Numbered from the stretch's first letter, positions 1 to 14,415 are shown. The stretch is DNA of 64,000 nt from Agromyces albus (GCF_030815405.1 NZ_JAUSWX010000001.1:2480001-2544000); one strand, 5' to 3'. The notes: generated from the sequence alone by a model not told the origin. Numbers and translations are program-made.

Positions 1-411
1 GAGCGCCCCGAACGCTGGGCCGACAAGGCCGAGGTCGAGCAGGTCGTCGCGGGCGAATCGGATGCCGCGCTCATCTGTGCCCTGCCCGCGAGCGAGTTCC
101 GTGGCGAGACGGGCCGACGGGCGCGCCGCGGTCACATCCCGCGGAGCGTCAACGTTCCCGTGTCGACGCTCGTCGACCGCGAGTCGCGCGCGTTCCTGCG
201 GGGTGACGCGCTCGGCGAGCGGCTGCAGGGCGTCGAGACCGCGGCATCCGATCGCGCTCGAACGATCGTGTACTGCGGCGCCGGCATCGCCGCCGCCGGC
301 GCAGCACTCGCACTGCACCTGGCCGGCCACGAGGATGTCGCGATCTACGACGGCTCCCTCGAGGAGTGGGCGGCCGACGACGACGCTCCCCTCGTCACGC
401 TCGCGGGCTGA
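1..411 (+). CDS. Rhodanese-family sulfurtransferase, C-terminal part (5' end outside window)
   Basis: The frame is open from base 1 and stops at 411, so only the last 136 residues are visible. They contain a rhodanese active-site loop, VYCGAGIAAAGAAL, whose Cys would carry the persulfide in sulfur transfer, followed by the YDGSLEEW segment that closes this fold. A segment upstream reading HIPRSVNVPVSTLVDRE matches the usual rhodanese strand that precedes the catalytic domain core. By analogy with SseA-type enzymes it moves sulfur from thiosulfate or 3-mercaptopyruvate to a thiol acceptor in the cytoplasm, but the substrate cannot be read from the sequence. It converges on a second rhodanese gene at 502-1014. 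Whether the missing N-terminus holds another rhodanese repeat is unknown. Confidence 0.8.
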   Translation, partial: ERPERWADKAEVEQVVAGESDAALICALPASEFRGETGRRARRGHIPRSVNVPVSTLVDRESRAFLRGDALGERLQGVETAASDRARTIVYCGAGIAAAGAALALHLAGHEDVAIYDGSLEEWAADDDAPLVTLAG

Positions 412-446
412 AGGCCGGCGCCTCGCTCGGGAGTGCACAGACGGAC

Positions 447-480
447 GGGCAGTCATCGGTGTCCCGCCCGATGACCGCCC
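447..480. terminator. Hairpin between convergent rhodanese genes
   Basis: A 13-bp stem with one mismatch pairs 447-459 with 468-480 around an 8-nt loop, in the 90-bp gap between two converging genes. It has no clear U-run on either side, so it is a possible bidirectional terminator rather than a certain one. Confidence 0.4.
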
Positions 481-501
481 GCCCGAGTTCAGCGCGCCGG
501 C

Positions 502-1014
502 TCAGCAGGCGCAGGTGATGGAGCCGTCGGTGACGGCTCCGCCCGCGAGGCCCGCCGCAGTCACGTTCGTGAGCGCATCGGGCGCGAGTTGCGCGGGGCC
601 CTCGGCTGTGTCGTAGGCGAAGCCCTCGCGCACCCAGTACTCGAACCCGCCGAGCATCTCCTTCACAGGGTGGCCGAGAAGGGCGAACTCGAGGGCGGCA
701 CGCGTGCCGCCGTTGCATGCAGGGCCCCAGCAGTACACGACGACGGGCGTGCCCGACGGGATCCGCTCGGATGCCTCGGCGGCGATGCGGCGCCAGGGCA
801 GGTGGATCGCTCCCGGCACATGACCCTGGGCCCACGACGCATCGCTTCGGGCGTCGACGAGCACGAAGCCCGGCTCGGTCTCGGAGAGCCCGGCGGCGAC
901 GTCGGAGACGTCGGACTCGAAGCCGAGCCGGCCGCGGAAGTGCGCGACGGCGTCGCTCTGTGAGGCGACGTGCTCGAAGAGGGCGGATGCGGCGAGGGTG
1001 GTGGTCTGGGTCAT
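502..1014 (-). CDS. Single-domain rhodanese-like protein
   Basis: This 170-residue protein has one rhodanese domain. The strand motif VLVDARSDASWAQGHVPGAIHLPW is followed about 35 residues later by the catalytic loop VVYCWGPACNGGTRAALE, whose first Cys is the expected persulfide carrier. A second Cys sits five residues on, and the protein ends in a ThrCysAlaCys tail. ATG at 1014 is preferred because a GGAG stands 6 nt upstream and the upstream in-frame codons look non-coding. It is a stand-alone gene facing the sulfurtransferase at 1-411. Its partner and substrate are unknown. The extra cysteines suggest that it may pass or sense sulfane sulfur rather than only detoxify cyanide; that is inference. 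Confidence 0.85.
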   Translation of the reverse strand: MTQTTTLAASALFEHVASQSDAVAHFRGRLGFESDVSDVAAGLSETEPGFVLVDARSDASWAQGHVPGAIHLPWRRIAAEASERIPSGTPVVVYCWGPACNGGTRAALEFALLGHPVKEMLGGFEYWVREGFAYDTAEGPAQLAPDALTNVTAAGLAGGAVTDGSITCAC

Positions 1015-1129
1015 GGCTCCACCATTGCAGTGCGACTGCCACGGCGACCCGTGAAATCGCGCCGCCGTGCCGCGAAATTCCGCCAGCGTTGCATCAGGGC
1101 GCGCACCGCGCCGGCGCACGCCCCCCGCC

Positions 1130-2434
1130 TCAGGCCGGCGCGAAGAACGCGGTGAGCGCGGCGCCGAGCGCGGCGAGGTCGTCGACGTGGGCGAGCTCGC
1201 GCGCGGAGTGCATCGAGAGCAGGGGCACGCCCACGTCGACGGTGCGGATGCCGAGCCGCGTCGCGCTGAGCGGTCCGATCGTGGAGCCGCACGGGATCGC
1301 GTTGTTGGAGACGAACCGCTGCATACTGACGCCCGCCTGTCGGCAGACTCCCGTCCACAGCGCCGAGCCGGCGGCGTCGGTCGCGTACCGCTGGTTCGCG
1401 TTGAGCTTCAGGAGCGGTCCGCCGCCGAGCACGGGACGGTTCGCGGGGTCGTGCCGGTCGGGATAGTTCGGGTGCACCGCGTGCCCGGCATCCGATGACA
1501 CGAGCCATGACGCAGCGAACGCACGCCGGCGCTCGATCTCGCCCGCGCCGAGTCCCGTGGCGACCCGGACGAGCACGTCCTCGAGCACGGGACCGCTCGC
1601 GCCCGAGCGCGACTCGGAGCCGAGCTCCTCATGATCGAACGCAGCGAGCACGCTCACGTGCCCGGCATCGGCGGGCGCCTCGAGCAGTGCGACGAGGCCG
1701 GCGTACACCGAACTCAGGTTGTCCATGCGTCCCGCGGCGAAGAACGCCTCGTTGAGTCCGAACCTGACGGGCGCCGCCGTGTCGGCGACGAGTACGTCGT
1801 GACCGGCGACCCCATCGGCGGGAACTCCCGCCATTCCGGCGAGCTCGGCGAGCAGGTCGCCGCTCGCACCGACACCCCAGATCGGCTGCATGTGGCGTTG
1901 CTTGTCGAGCTTGAGGCCGCCGGAGCTGATCTCACGGTCGAGGTGGATCGCGAGCTGCGGGATGCGCAGCATCGGGCCGGTACGCACGAGGTGCTGCACA
2001 CCGTCGTCGGTGACGAGCCGGCCGGCGAGTTCGAGCTCGCGGTCGAGCCAGGAGTTCAGCAGCGGGCCGCCGTAGATCTCGACTCCGACCTGCAGCAGGC
2101 CCTCGGCGCTCGACGAGGGGTTCGGTTTGAGCTTGAACGAGGGCGAGTCGGTGTGGGCGCCGAGAACCCGGAATGGCGTCGTGGCGGTGGCCCCCTCGGG
2201 CTGCACCCACGCGATCACGCTGCCGTCGCGCACGATGACTCGCCGCCCGGCCCCAGCCGGCCACTCGTCGCGCTCGTCGAGCCGCTCGAATCCGGCCTCC
2301 TCGAGCCGACGGGCCACCTCTTCTGCCGCGTGATACGACGATGGGGCGGCGCTGAGGAACCGGGCGAAGTCGGTGACGTAGGCGTCGGTGCTGGTTTCGA
2401 TCTCGGTCTCGGTTTCGGTGTCGACTACGGGCAT
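1130..2434 (-). CDS. M18 family aminopeptidase
   Basis: A cytosolic metallo-aminopeptidase of the M18 (aspartyl aminopeptidase) family, 434 residues, the usual length. Metal-binding and catalytic segments are visible in order: VLGAHTDSPSFKLKP (first His and Asp), FDHEELGSES (Glu pair) and SSDAGHAVHPNYPDRHDP (last His cluster). The family uses two zinc ions to remove N-terminal residues, with acidic ones preferred in the best-studied members. The ATG at 2434 was chosen. A GTG at 2449 is in frame, and the GGGAGG next to ATG 2434 lies too close to be an ideal ribosome site, so the start is uncertain by five codons. An acidic Thr/Glu stretch (residues 5-14) precedes the conserved domain. Confidence 0.92.
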   Translation of the reverse strand: MPVVDTETETEIETSTDAYVTDFARFLSAAPSSYHAAEEVARRLEEAGFERLDERDEWPAGAGRRVIVRDGSVIAWVQPEGATATTPFRVLGAHTDSPSFKLKPNPSSSAEGLLQVGVEIYGGPLLNSWLDRELELAGRLVTDDGVQHLVRTGPMLRIPQLAIHLDREISSGGLKLDKQRHMQPIWGVGASGDLLAELAGMAGVPADGVAGHDVLVADTAAPVRFGLNEAFFAAGRMDNLSSVYAGLVALLEAPADAGHVSVLAAFDHEELGSESRSGASGPVLEDVLVRVATGLGAGEIERRRAFAASWLVSSDAGHAVHPNYPDRHDPANRPVLGGGPLLKLNANQRYATDAAGSALWTGVCRQAGVSMQRFVSNNAIPCGSTIGPLSATRLGIRTVDVGVPLLSMHSARELAHVDDLAALGAALTAFFAPA

Positions 2435-2491
2435 CCTCCCATCCAACACCCCGCGACGGTCGAGGGCGAGTCAGCGCGCCCCGCCGGCCGG

Positions 2492-3424
2492 TCAGGCGAA
2501 GCGCACGACGGCCTGCAGACGCGAGCGAACCTCCATGACCTCGGTGCCGCCGAGGTGCGCCGAGCCGGGCAATCCCTCGCGCACAGCGCTCGCGAGACGA
2601 GACCGCTGCACGAGGGCGACGACGGTGCCGCGGATGCTGCCGCCGACCTCGAGCGGTTCTTCGGCATGGTCGTCGGGCACGACCACGATGAGCGCGGTGG
2701 GCTTTACGCGGGCCGCACGGCCGATGGCTTTCGCGCGGGCCGCGAGCGCACGGATCGGCCGCTCGCCGTCGAGCGCCTCCCCGACGAGCTCGTTGCGGCG
2801 AAGTGTCACTCGGCCGCCCCAGTCCTCGGACTGGATCGCGAAGAGGCCCGTCGGCCCGAGCACGAGGTGATCGAGCTTCGGCGGCTGCCCGGGCCCCGCA
2901 GCATCCGTCGCCACGTCATGCCACACCGTGTAGGCGATGCCGAGCGTCGCGAGCGAGCGAGCGGTCGCCTCCTCGGCGAGCGCGTCGGCGAGCACGTGAC
3001 GGATGTCGCGAGGCGCGCCACGCACGAGCGCCGGGTCGTACGGGTCCTCGAGCTGCACGCCCCGGCCAGCCCACTCGCGAATGAGCCCGAGGTATCGCTC
3101 GCGCGAGAGCCCGCCGGGGTGACCGTAGGAGCGCGCGAGCGGGCGAGAGTCGCGGCGGACCTTCGGTGCGGCCGGCGCCCACGCCTCTCGAGTCGGCGTC
3201 GGTGCGCCGCCGCGGGATCCCCGGTCGAACGCGGCCCGCGCCTCGGGCGTGCCGATGAGCTCCCACGCGCGCTGCACCGCGTGGAAGCGTGCGGTGTCGC
3301 CGCCCGTGTCGGGGTGCGCGGTGCGGAGCGCTCGCCGGTAGGCGAGGCGGAGTGCAGCGGCATCCGCGTCGGATGGCACGCCGAGCACCTCGTACGGGGA
3401 GTCGGAGAGCGGACTGTCGGGCAT
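2492..3424 (-). CDS. J-domain protein fused to a NERD (nuclease-related) domain
   Basis: 310 residues. Residues 8-70 form a DnaJ-type J domain with the HPD tripeptide at 37-39 (RTAHPDTGG) and the helix IV region WELIGTPEARAAFDRG, which should stimulate Hsp70 (DnaK) ATPase. A charged linker follows, and then from about residue 160 a NERD-like segment with LDHLVLGPTGLFAIQSEDWGG. NERD domains are distant relatives of restriction-endonuclease-fold nucleases. No G/F-rich or zinc-finger region is present, so this is a class C J protein. It stands between the M18 peptidase and the methyltransferase gene, all on the minus strand but with gaps of 57 and 111 bp. The role of joining a chaperone-recruiting domain to a nuclease-like domain is not known to me. 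Confidence 0.85.
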   Translation of the reverse strand: MPDSPLSDSPYEVLGVPSDADAAALRLAYRRALRTAHPDTGGDTARFHAVQRAWELIGTPEARAAFDRGSRGGAPTPTREAWAPAAPKVRRDSRPLARSYGHPGGLSRERYLGLIREWAGRGVQLEDPYDPALVRGAPRDIRHVLADALAEEATARSLATLGIAYTVWHDVATDAAGPGQPPKLDHLVLGPTGLFAIQSEDWGGRVTLRRNELVGEALDGERPIRALAARAKAIGRAARVKPTALIVVVPDDHAEEPLEVGGSIRGTVVALVQRSRLASAVREGLPGSAHLGGTEVMEVRSRLQAVVRFA

Positions 3425-3535
3425 GGGCTCGCTTTCGAATGTGCGTCCACGAGAATACCCCGCTCAGCTCGGTGATCGCCGAGCCACGGCGTCCCCGAAG
3501 GTGACAGAGCCTGAGAGCTAGTGACTCGCGGCTCG

Positions 3536-5164
3536 TCACGTCGCCGGCAGCAGCAGGATCCCGTCGTCGATGAGTCCGCGAACGGCGGGCAGCAACTCGG
3601 CCGCGAGCTCCGACTCGTCGACGTCGAGCAGTTGGGCGACCGCGCCGATGATCGCGCCGACGGGGAGCTCGCCGTCGCACGCGCCCACGAGCGCGGCGAG
3701 GCCGGTGTCGAGCCCGATCGTTCGTCCGAAGCCGCCGCCCTGGCGCAGCAGCATCGCCGTCGGATGCTCGTCGCCGGGCCAGTAGTGGCGTTCCTCGGTG
3801 ACGTCGCCGGCCACGGTGAGTCGCAGCGCGGCGACCTCCTCGTCGCCGAGCGCCGCCTGGCGGTCGTGCGCGTCGAGGCACGCGGCGAAGTGCACGCCGA
3901 GCGGAGCGTCGTCGTTCCCCAGCGCGCCGTGCCGACGCTCGAGGCGTGCCAGCGGGGCGACGGAGTGGGCGGCGGGGCGGTCGGGGTCGGCCGCCGGGCG
4001 TCGCAGCAGCACGTAGCCGAACCCGATCTCGTGCACCCAGCGCGCATCGAAGTCGTCGAGCCATGCCTCGTAGAGCCGGTCGAAGTCGGGGGTGCCCGGC
4101 CGCGTGCCACCGTCGCGGATCCAGGTCTCGGCGTATTCGGTGATGCGTTGCCGCTCGCGTTCGACGATCCAGTGGTCGAGCCCGCCGGCCCACCCGCGCA
4201 CGCGCTCGAGTCCGTCATCCGTCGCCCGATACTCCCAATTGCCGAGCAGTTGCGCCACGCCGCCCGGCTCGAGATGTGCTGCCGCCCCACGGACGACCTC
4301 TTCGACGAGTGCGTCACCCACCATTCCGCCGTCGCGGTAGTCGTATTCGGGAACGCCCGCGGCCCGCGGCGTGATCACGAACGGCGGGTTCGACACGATC
4401 CGGTCGAACCGTTCGCCCGCAACGGGCTCGAAGAGGCTGCCGCGGCGGAACTCGACGCCGTCGATGCCGTTGAGCTCGACGTTGAGGCCTGCGAGGCGGA
4501 GGGCCCGTTCCGAGATGTCGGTCGCCACGACGTGGGCGGAGAACCGCGTGGCGTGCATCGCCTGGATCCCGCACCCGGTGCCGAGGTCGAGCACTCGCGC
4601 CGCGGGAGTGGGCAGCATCAGGCCACTGAGCGTCATCGACGCCCCGCCGACCCCGAGCACGTGCTCCTCGCCGAGCGCGTGCCCGAGCGCGAGCTCTCCG
4701 AGATCCGAGAGGATCCACCACTCGACGGTGCCGAGCGCATCGGTGAACGTGTACGGCCTGAGGTCGAGTGCAGCTCGCACGGATGCCGCGTCGAGCGCAG
4801 TCGCGGGATCGTCGACGGGGTCGGCAGCACCGGCGGGCGCGAGCAGCCCGAGCTCCGTGGCACCATCCACGCCGAGCGTCGGCAGCGCGTGCTCGGCCTC
4901 GGAGCGCGGCACGTCGAATCCGAGCACGAACAGCTCGGCGAGCGTCGCGAGGTCGGCGGAATCCCCGTGCTCGGCGCGGCGGGCATCGAGCACGCGTCGT
5001 ACCGGTACTCGCTCGCCGCGATGCAGCGCCGCCGCGGCATCCGCTCCCCACAGCTCTTCGAGCGAGGCGACCGTGTAGTTCGCGCGAGCGAGGTCGGAGC
5101 GGAGCCGCCGCAACAGGTCGGTCGTGCGTTCTCCGCTCGGCCGGATGCCGCGTTCGGTGCTCAT
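3536..5164 (-). CDS. SAM-dependent methyltransferase with DUF7059-like N-terminus
   Basis: 542 residues. A helical N-terminal region (1-180) is followed by a class I methyltransferase core: motif I VLDLGTGCGIQAMHA at about 191-205, the acidic end of strand 2 VVATDIS, and the SNPPFVITPR motif at 258-267. The NPPF signature is typical of enzymes that methylate N atoms of Gln, adenine or guanine (HemK/PrmC, RsmC-like), so a translation-factor or rRNA target is possible. The C-terminal 180 residues are poorly defined, with many acidic residues. This architecture is common in Actinobacteria and is normally annotated only as methyltransferase. The start ATG at 5164 gives full N-terminal coverage. 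The gene stands alone on the minus strand. Confidence 0.85.
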   Translation of the reverse strand: MSTERGIRPSGERTTDLLRRLRSDLARANYTVASLEELWGADAAAALHRGERVPVRRVLDARRAEHGDSADLATLAELFVLGFDVPRSEAEHALPTLGVDGATELGLLAPAGAADPVDDPATALDAASVRAALDLRPYTFTDALGTVEWWILSDLGELALGHALGEEHVLGVGGASMTLSGLMLPTPAARVLDLGTGCGIQAMHATRFSAHVVATDISERALRLAGLNVELNGIDGVEFRRGSLFEPVAGERFDRIVSNPPFVITPRAAGVPEYDYRDGGMVGDALVEEVVRGAAAHLEPGGVAQLLGNWEYRATDDGLERVRGWAGGLDHWIVERERQRITEYAETWIRDGGTRPGTPDFDRLYEAWLDDFDARWVHEIGFGYVLLRRPAADPDRPAAHSVAPLARLERRHGALGNDDAPLGVHFAACLDAHDRQAALGDEEVAALRLTVAGDVTEERHYWPGDEHPTAMLLRQGGGFGRTIGLDTGLAALVGACDGELPVGAIIGAVAQLLDVDESELAAELLPAVRGLIDDGILLLPAT

Positions 5165-5298
5165 CCGTCAATTCAAGCGCACGAGACATCGTCACGTGGC
5201 CGTCACCTGCCGTACACGTCGGGCGACCGCGTGTAACCCCTTCGTCACACGGTCCACGTAGCGTTGGTTACGATCGAAGAGCGGAGGGGAGGTCGCGG

Positions 5299-5628
5299 AT
5301 GGCTGAGGCATCGACGCTCGAGCTGCTGCGGCAGCATGCGCGAGATGAGCTCTCAGCGCTCATCGAACTGCGCTGCCGTCTCGGCGAAGATCCGTGGGTG
5401 TTCCTGCCCGAGTTGCCGTCGGTCGACGAGCAGGTCGTCGCGACACTCCGCGAGGAGCGACTGCACTCCGAGCGATGGAGTCCGGCCCGCGCACGCGCCT
5501 ATCACCCTGCCGCGCGCGAGGGCGAGGCCGCCCGCTTCGAGTACGAGCTCTTGCGCGAGATCGCGCTCGAGCACCCCGAGTTGAGCTCGGCGGTCTGGTC
5601 GGTGCTCGACCGCGTGCCCGCCTGGTAG
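5299..5628 (+). CDS. Small hypothetical protein (109 aa)
   Basis: The ATG at 5299 is preceded by the purine-rich GGAGGGGAGGT, a strong Shine-Dalgarno sequence, and by a TACGAT -10-like hexamer at 5269-5274. The product MAEASTLELLRQHARDEL... is soluble, acidic and probably mostly helical, with no signal peptide, cysteine pair or known catalytic motif that I recognise. Codon use matches the neighbours (GC-rich third positions), which supports a real gene. It is transcribed divergently from the methyltransferase and converges on pnuC. Function unknown. Confidence 0.7.
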   Translation: MAEASTLELLRQHARDELSALIELRCRLGEDPWVFLPELPSVDEQVVATLREERLHSERWSPARARAYHPAAREGEAARFEYELLREIALEHPELSSAVWSVLDRVPAW

Positions 5629-5678
5629 CGCACTCAGGCCGAGCCGGCTCAGGCCAGACCAACCCAGGCCCGACCGGC
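5629..5678. repeat. Short direct repeats between convergent genes
   Basis: The gap contains the 12-mer CCGGCTCAGGCC twice (about 5644-5655 and 5674-5685, the second reaching into the pnuC end) plus related CCCAGGCCCGACC copies. Slippage or a recombination remnant could explain it. No function is visible. Confidence 0.4.
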
Positions 5679-6341
5679 TCAGGCCCCGACCACCGGCACG
5701 AGCTGTCGCCGTTGCACGCGCATCCACGTGATGAAGCCGAAGATCGTGAACGCCCCGTAGAACAGGTAGAGCAGGGCTGAGGCGTAGTAGCCGGCGCTCA
5801 CGAGCAGCGGCACCCCGACGATGTCGACGGCGACCCAGATGAGCCAGAACTCCGTCCATCCTTTCGCCATCCCCCACGTCGCGAGCAGCGAGCCCATGAA
5901 GATCCATGCGTCGGCCCAGACCGGCTCGAACGAGCCGAGCGCACTGAACACGGGCGTCAGCACGAGGGTGCCCCCGACGAGTGCCGCCGCGAGCAGGATC
6001 CGGGTGCGGCCGCTCGCCCAGCGCGGGTCGACGGCGTTGGCGCTCACGTGGCGGTGCTGCGACCAGCGCACCCAGCCGAAGATGGACACCGCGATGAACA
6101 TGAGCTGCCGACCGGCCTGTCCCAGCAGGTTCACGGGATTCGGGGTGTCGAAGACGGCGCCGAGAAACACCGTGAAGAGCAGGGCGTTGCCCACGATCCC
6201 CACAGGCCAGGCCCAGACCTTGCGGCGCAATCCGCCGAGCGCGCTCGCGAGGCCGAACAGGTTGCCGACGATCTCACGCCACAGGATGACCTGGTCGCCG
6301 ATGACGAGCTGCGCGTCGAAGAGCCACTCGATCGGGTTCAT
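5679..6341 (-). CDS. pnuC: PnuC-type nicotinamide riboside transporter
   Basis: 220 residues with about seven hydrophobic membrane segments. The family signature is clear: an N-terminal LFGLASALGGLRRKVWAWPVG segment, NALLFTVFLGAVF, and the C-terminal WTEFWLIWVAVDIVGVPLL, which supplies the conserved Trp/Asp residues lining the NR pathway. PnuC proteins admit nicotinamide riboside (or NMN) by facilitated diffusion, driven by intracellular phosphorylation for NAD synthesis. The start ATG at 6341 overlaps the stop of the upstream DUF3054 gene as ATGA (6338-6341), so the two are translationally coupled. No NadR-type operator or riboswitch is visible upstream. Confidence 0.93.
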   Translation of the reverse strand: MNPIEWLFDAQLVIGDQVILWREIVGNLFGLASALGGLRRKVWAWPVGIVGNALLFTVFLGAVFDTPNPVNLLGQAGRQLMFIAVSIFGWVRWSQHRHVSANAVDPRWASGRTRILLAAALVGGTLVLTPVFSALGSFEPVWADAWIFMGSLLATWGMAKGWTEFWLIWVAVDIVGVPLLVSAGYYASALLYLFYGAFTIFGFITWMRVQRRQLVPVVGA

Positions 6342-6748
6342 CGGGCGGCCGTGGTTTCGACTCGACGTCGCGCGCGTCGCATCACGAGCACTCTCACGAG
6401 TCGCCAACCGAGGAGGAACACGGCCAGGGTGATCGCGGCGACGAGCACGAACGCGAACGGCACTCCCTGCCCCGACACGACCCGGAGCAAGAGCCCACCG
6501 CCGAGGGTGACGGCCCAGATCACGGCGCCCGTCGGCCAGACGGTGAGCGGATGCCGCCACGCGACGCTGACCAGCCAACCGGCGGCGAGGCCCGCCATGA
6601 ACGGCCACGCCGTGCTGCCGATGCCCGCCAAGTCCAACGTCTCGTGGTGGCTCGTGCGCCCGATCCTCACGAAGACGTGCACGAGCACGAGGTCGAGGAG
6701 CGCCGCCATCACGATCGTGCCCGCACGGGGTCGCTCTCGTTCACTCAT
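6338..6748 (-). CDS. DUF3054 family membrane protein
   Basis: 136 residues with four predicted membrane helices (MAALLDLVLVHVFVRIG, AWPFMAGLAAGWLVSVAW, AVIWAVTLGGGLLLRVV, FAFVLVAAITLAVFLLGW), matching the DUF3054 family. ATG 6748 is favoured: a TACGAT -10 element (minus strand, 6755-6760) ends exactly 6 nt before it, which fits a leaderless transcript. It is the first gene of a two-gene unit with pnuC, joined by an ATGA overlap, so it may be a helper of that transporter or simply share a promoter. No biochemical role is established for the family that I know of. Confidence 0.85.
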   Translation of the reverse strand: MSERERPRAGTIVMAALLDLVLVHVFVRIGRTSHHETLDLAGIGSTAWPFMAGLAAGWLVSVAWRHPLTVWPTGAVIWAVTLGGGLLLRVVSGQGVPFAFVLVAAITLAVFLLGWRLVRVLVMRRARRRVETTAAR

Positions 6749-6795
6749 GCTCCCATCGTAGGGAGCACGAGGGGAGACACGCCGCCCGGCGAAGC

Positions 6796-8691
6796 TCACG
6801 GTGTCGACGCCAGCGATTCGAGCGCGTCAGGGTCACTCACCGGCATCGCGCAGACGAAGGCGTGACAGCGATAGGCGGCCGGCGCACCGCCCTGCGTGGT
6901 GCGGCCCTCGAACAGCTCGAAGCCGGCATCGCCGAAGGCGCGCGCCTGCGACTCGGTGACGATGGTCGAGACGGATGCCTCGTGCCGCCGCGTCGCCGCG
7001 ACGAGCGCCGCCCCTGGCTCGCCATCCTCGTCCGACGGGTCGGGCACGACGGTGACGAGTTGCACGATCGGAACCGCGAGTCGGGCCATGAGCCCGAGCG
7101 CTCCGCCGAAGGCGATGGGCCGCGAGAGCGCGATTCCGGCTACAGCCCGCATCGCCGCTTCAGCGACGTCGCGATAGCGATCGCCGGCACCGAGCAGGTA
7201 GAGCTTCCACGCGGCGTCCGCGCACGCGGTGACTCCCGATGGAGTGACGCCTTCCGCCGGGTCGGCGGGCATCGTGAGGCCGCGCGCGGCGAGCACGGGA
7301 TCGGCGCCTCCAGGGGCGGCGAATGGAACGCTCCCGGGATTCGGCGCATGATCGGCTGCCGCGATGGCGTCGTCGAGCAGCTCCCGGCCCCTGACGGCGA
7401 AGGCGACCTCGCCGGTCGCCACCGCGAGCTCCAGCAGGCCGTTCACGAGCATCCCGGTGTCTTCGAGGGTCGCCGCCGCGGCCGAGGCGACCCCGCCGAG
7501 CGACGCTCGCACGAGACGACCCCCGGTCTGCACGTGATGCTCGAGCAGGAAGTCGGCCGCGCGCCGTGCCGCGTCGAGGGCCACGGCGTCGTCGAACACG
7601 AACGCGGTCCGCGCGAGAGATTCGATCGCGAGGCCGTTCCAGCCCGTGAGCACCTTCTCGTCGAGCGCCGGCGGATCGAGTCCTACGCGCCCCGCGGCGT
7701 CCCGCTGGTAGTACCCGCCCTCGCTTCGCACGCCGTCGATCGTGCTCTCCGAGTCCTGCGCGCTCGCGAATGCCCCGCCGGGGAGCTGCATGCGCCCCGT
7801 CAGGAAGGCGACGAGCCCTCGCGCGAGCGAGGCAGCCCACTGCGCCTCGGGATCCCGCTGCGCGATCCGTGCGGCGACGCCGAGCAACTGGGCATTGTCG
7901 GTGAGCATCCGCTCGTAGTGCGGCTCGCTCCAGTCCGCGCGGGTTGCGTAACGGAAGAACCCGCCTTCGACGGCGTCGCGCAGTGGCGACGCTCCCATGA
8001 GCTTCAGCGTGCGTGCGGCGAGCTCGCGCGCTCGGGTTCCGGCGTCGACGAGGAAACCGAGAACCGGCGCGACCGGGAACTTCGGCGCGCTCCCGAATCC
8101 GCCATGGACCCGGTCCTCATCGGCTCCCAGGGACTCGACCGCATCCTGAAGTTGCTCGGTCGAGGGGAGCTCTCCTTCGGTTTCGGCTCCGGATGCCGCG
8201 GCCAGCGCATCGGCGACGGCGGCAGCCGTCTCGTCGAGCTGCTCGCGGCGCTCGCGCCAGGCTTCGTCGACGGCGGCGAGCACCTGGGAGAACGACGGGA
8301 TGCCGCGGATCGGCTGCGGCGGAAAGTACGTGCCGGCATAGAACGTGCGTCCCTCTGGGGTGGCGAAGATGGTGAGCGGCCAGCCGAGCTCCCGAGTGAA
8401 CGCGGAGGCGGCGGCGAGGTAGCTCGAGTCCACCTCGGGATGCTCCTCGCGGTCGACCTTGATCGCGACGAACCGGTCGTTCAGCATTCGGGCGACGACG
8501 TCGTCGCTGAAGCTCTCGCGCGCCATGACATGGCACCAATGGCACGTCGCGTAGCCGATGGACACGAGCATGGGAACGTCGCGTTCGCGGGCGGCAGCGA
8601 ATGCGGCTTCACCCCACGGATACCAGTCCACAGGATTCGAGGCGTGGGCCCGCAGGTACGGACTCATGGCATCGGCGAGACGGTTCCCCAT
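6796..8691 (-). CDS. YyaL-type thioredoxin-domain protein (DUF255)
   Basis: 631 residues. The N-terminal 170 residues form a thioredoxin-like fold that begins with the family hallmark [25 protein letters not shown] and carries a CxxC pair in [11 protein letters not shown]. The remainder resembles a six-hairpin (alpha/alpha)6 glycosidase-like domain. Members are called spermatogenesis-associated protein 20/YyaL; a redox-linked role is likely but unproven. ATG 8691 is chosen because a TACGCT -10 element (8698-8703, minus) stands 6 nt upstream, predicting a leaderless message. A longer frame runs back into the 5S rRNA region and is rejected. Confidence 0.9.
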   Translation of the reverse strand: MGNRLADAMSPYLRAHASNPVDWYPWGEAAFAAARERDVPMLVSIGYATCHWCHVMARESFSDDVVARMLNDRFVAIKVDREEHPEVDSSYLAAASAFTRELGWPLTIFATPEGRTFYAGTYFPPQPIRGIPSFSQVLAAVDEAWRERREQLDETAAAVADALAAASGAETEGELPSTEQLQDAVESLGADEDRVHGGFGSAPKFPVAPVLGFLVDAGTRARELAARTLKLMGASPLRDAVEGGFFRYATRADWSEPHYERMLTDNAQLLGVAARIAQRDPEAQWAASLARGLVAFLTGRMQLPGGAFASAQDSESTIDGVRSEGGYYQRDAAGRVGLDPPALDEKVLTGWNGLAIESLARTAFVFDDAVALDAARRAADFLLEHHVQTGGRLVRASLGGVASAAAATLEDTGMLVNGLLELAVATGEVAFAVRGRELLDDAIAAADHAPNPGSVPFAAPGGADPVLAARGLTMPADPAEGVTPSGVTACADAAWKLYLLGAGDRYRDVAEAAMRAVAGIALSRPIAFGGALGLMARLAVPIVQLVTVVPDPSDEDGEPGAALVAATRRHEASVSTIVTESQARAFGDAGFELFEGRTTQGGAPAAYRCHAFVCAMPVSDPDALESLASTP

Positions 8692-8737
8692 CTGTTCAGC
8701 GTACGTGGGGTACGCGGCAGCAGGGGAAGGAACGCTT

Positions 8738-8776
8738 AAAACCAAAGAGGGCCGCCCAACCTTGGGCGGCCCTCTT
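8738..8776 (-). terminator. rRNA operon terminator
   Basis: A perfect 15-bp stem (8745-8759 with 8762-8776, loop CC) lies immediately beyond the 3' end of 5S rRNA. On the minus strand it is followed by TTTGGTTTT. This is the intrinsic terminator of the rrn operon and also separates it from the YyaL gene. Confidence 0.9.
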
Positions 8777-8785
8777 CGAAATAAT

Positions 8786-8903
8786 GTCCGGCGGTGTCCT
8801 ACTCTCCCACAGGGTCGCCCCTGCAGTACCATCGGCGCTGCGAGTCTTAGCTTCCGGGTTCGGAATGTGTCCGGGCGTTTCCCTCGCGCTATGGCCGCCG
8901 AAA
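8786..8903 (-). rRNA. rrf: 5S ribosomal RNA
   Basis: Read on the minus strand, the segment begins GTTTCGGCGGCCATAGCG, contains the conserved ACCCGGAAGCTAAG loop region and ends GGACACCGCCGGAC; its two ends pair as helix I. The length of about 118 nt is normal. It is the last gene of the rrn operon. The exact ends are estimated to within a few bases. Confidence 0.95.
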
Positions 8904-9135
8904 CTCTAGCCACACCCGCTGCCACGTGGTGGTGGGGTGTGTGGTCTCGGTGACCCGCCCGACACCGGGAACGACCGGGGTCGTTGCCTGGTGTGGGCAG
9001 GGTGGTGCTGTGTTGAATTATGTTGTGGTCTGTTTCCGTCTGAAGGGAACCACAGAGTGGACGCGAGCAATCTAGAGGGCCACTCACACGGCCTTTACAT
9101 GAAATGTGTTCAAACGTTGTGAGTGTAGTGATTGT
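8904..9135 (-). other. 23S-5S spacer with 23S processing arm
   Basis: This 232-nt spacer carries no gene. It contains GTGGACGCGAGCA at 9057-9069, an exact inverted copy of 12378-12390 in the 16S-23S spacer. In the precursor RNA the two would pair and bring the ends of 23S together as an RNase III-type processing stem. Weaker complementarity continues up to the 23S termini (GTGATT.TCAAGTT). Confidence 0.7.
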
Positions 9136-14223
<5,088 letters not shown>

Positions 14224-14415
14224 AGAAAACTGTTTGACCTGACCAAAGAACTGTCAATCACTGACAATCCATCAATCTCAAAGAAATCCCAAACACTCCC
14301 AAAAAGAGAATGCCCGAGGTTATTTGGCATTGAACATAGTGCACGCTGTTGAGTTCTCAAGAAACGGACGCACCCGAGTTTCAGTCTTTCGACCTGCCCT
14401 CCGGGCAACCTCTCT

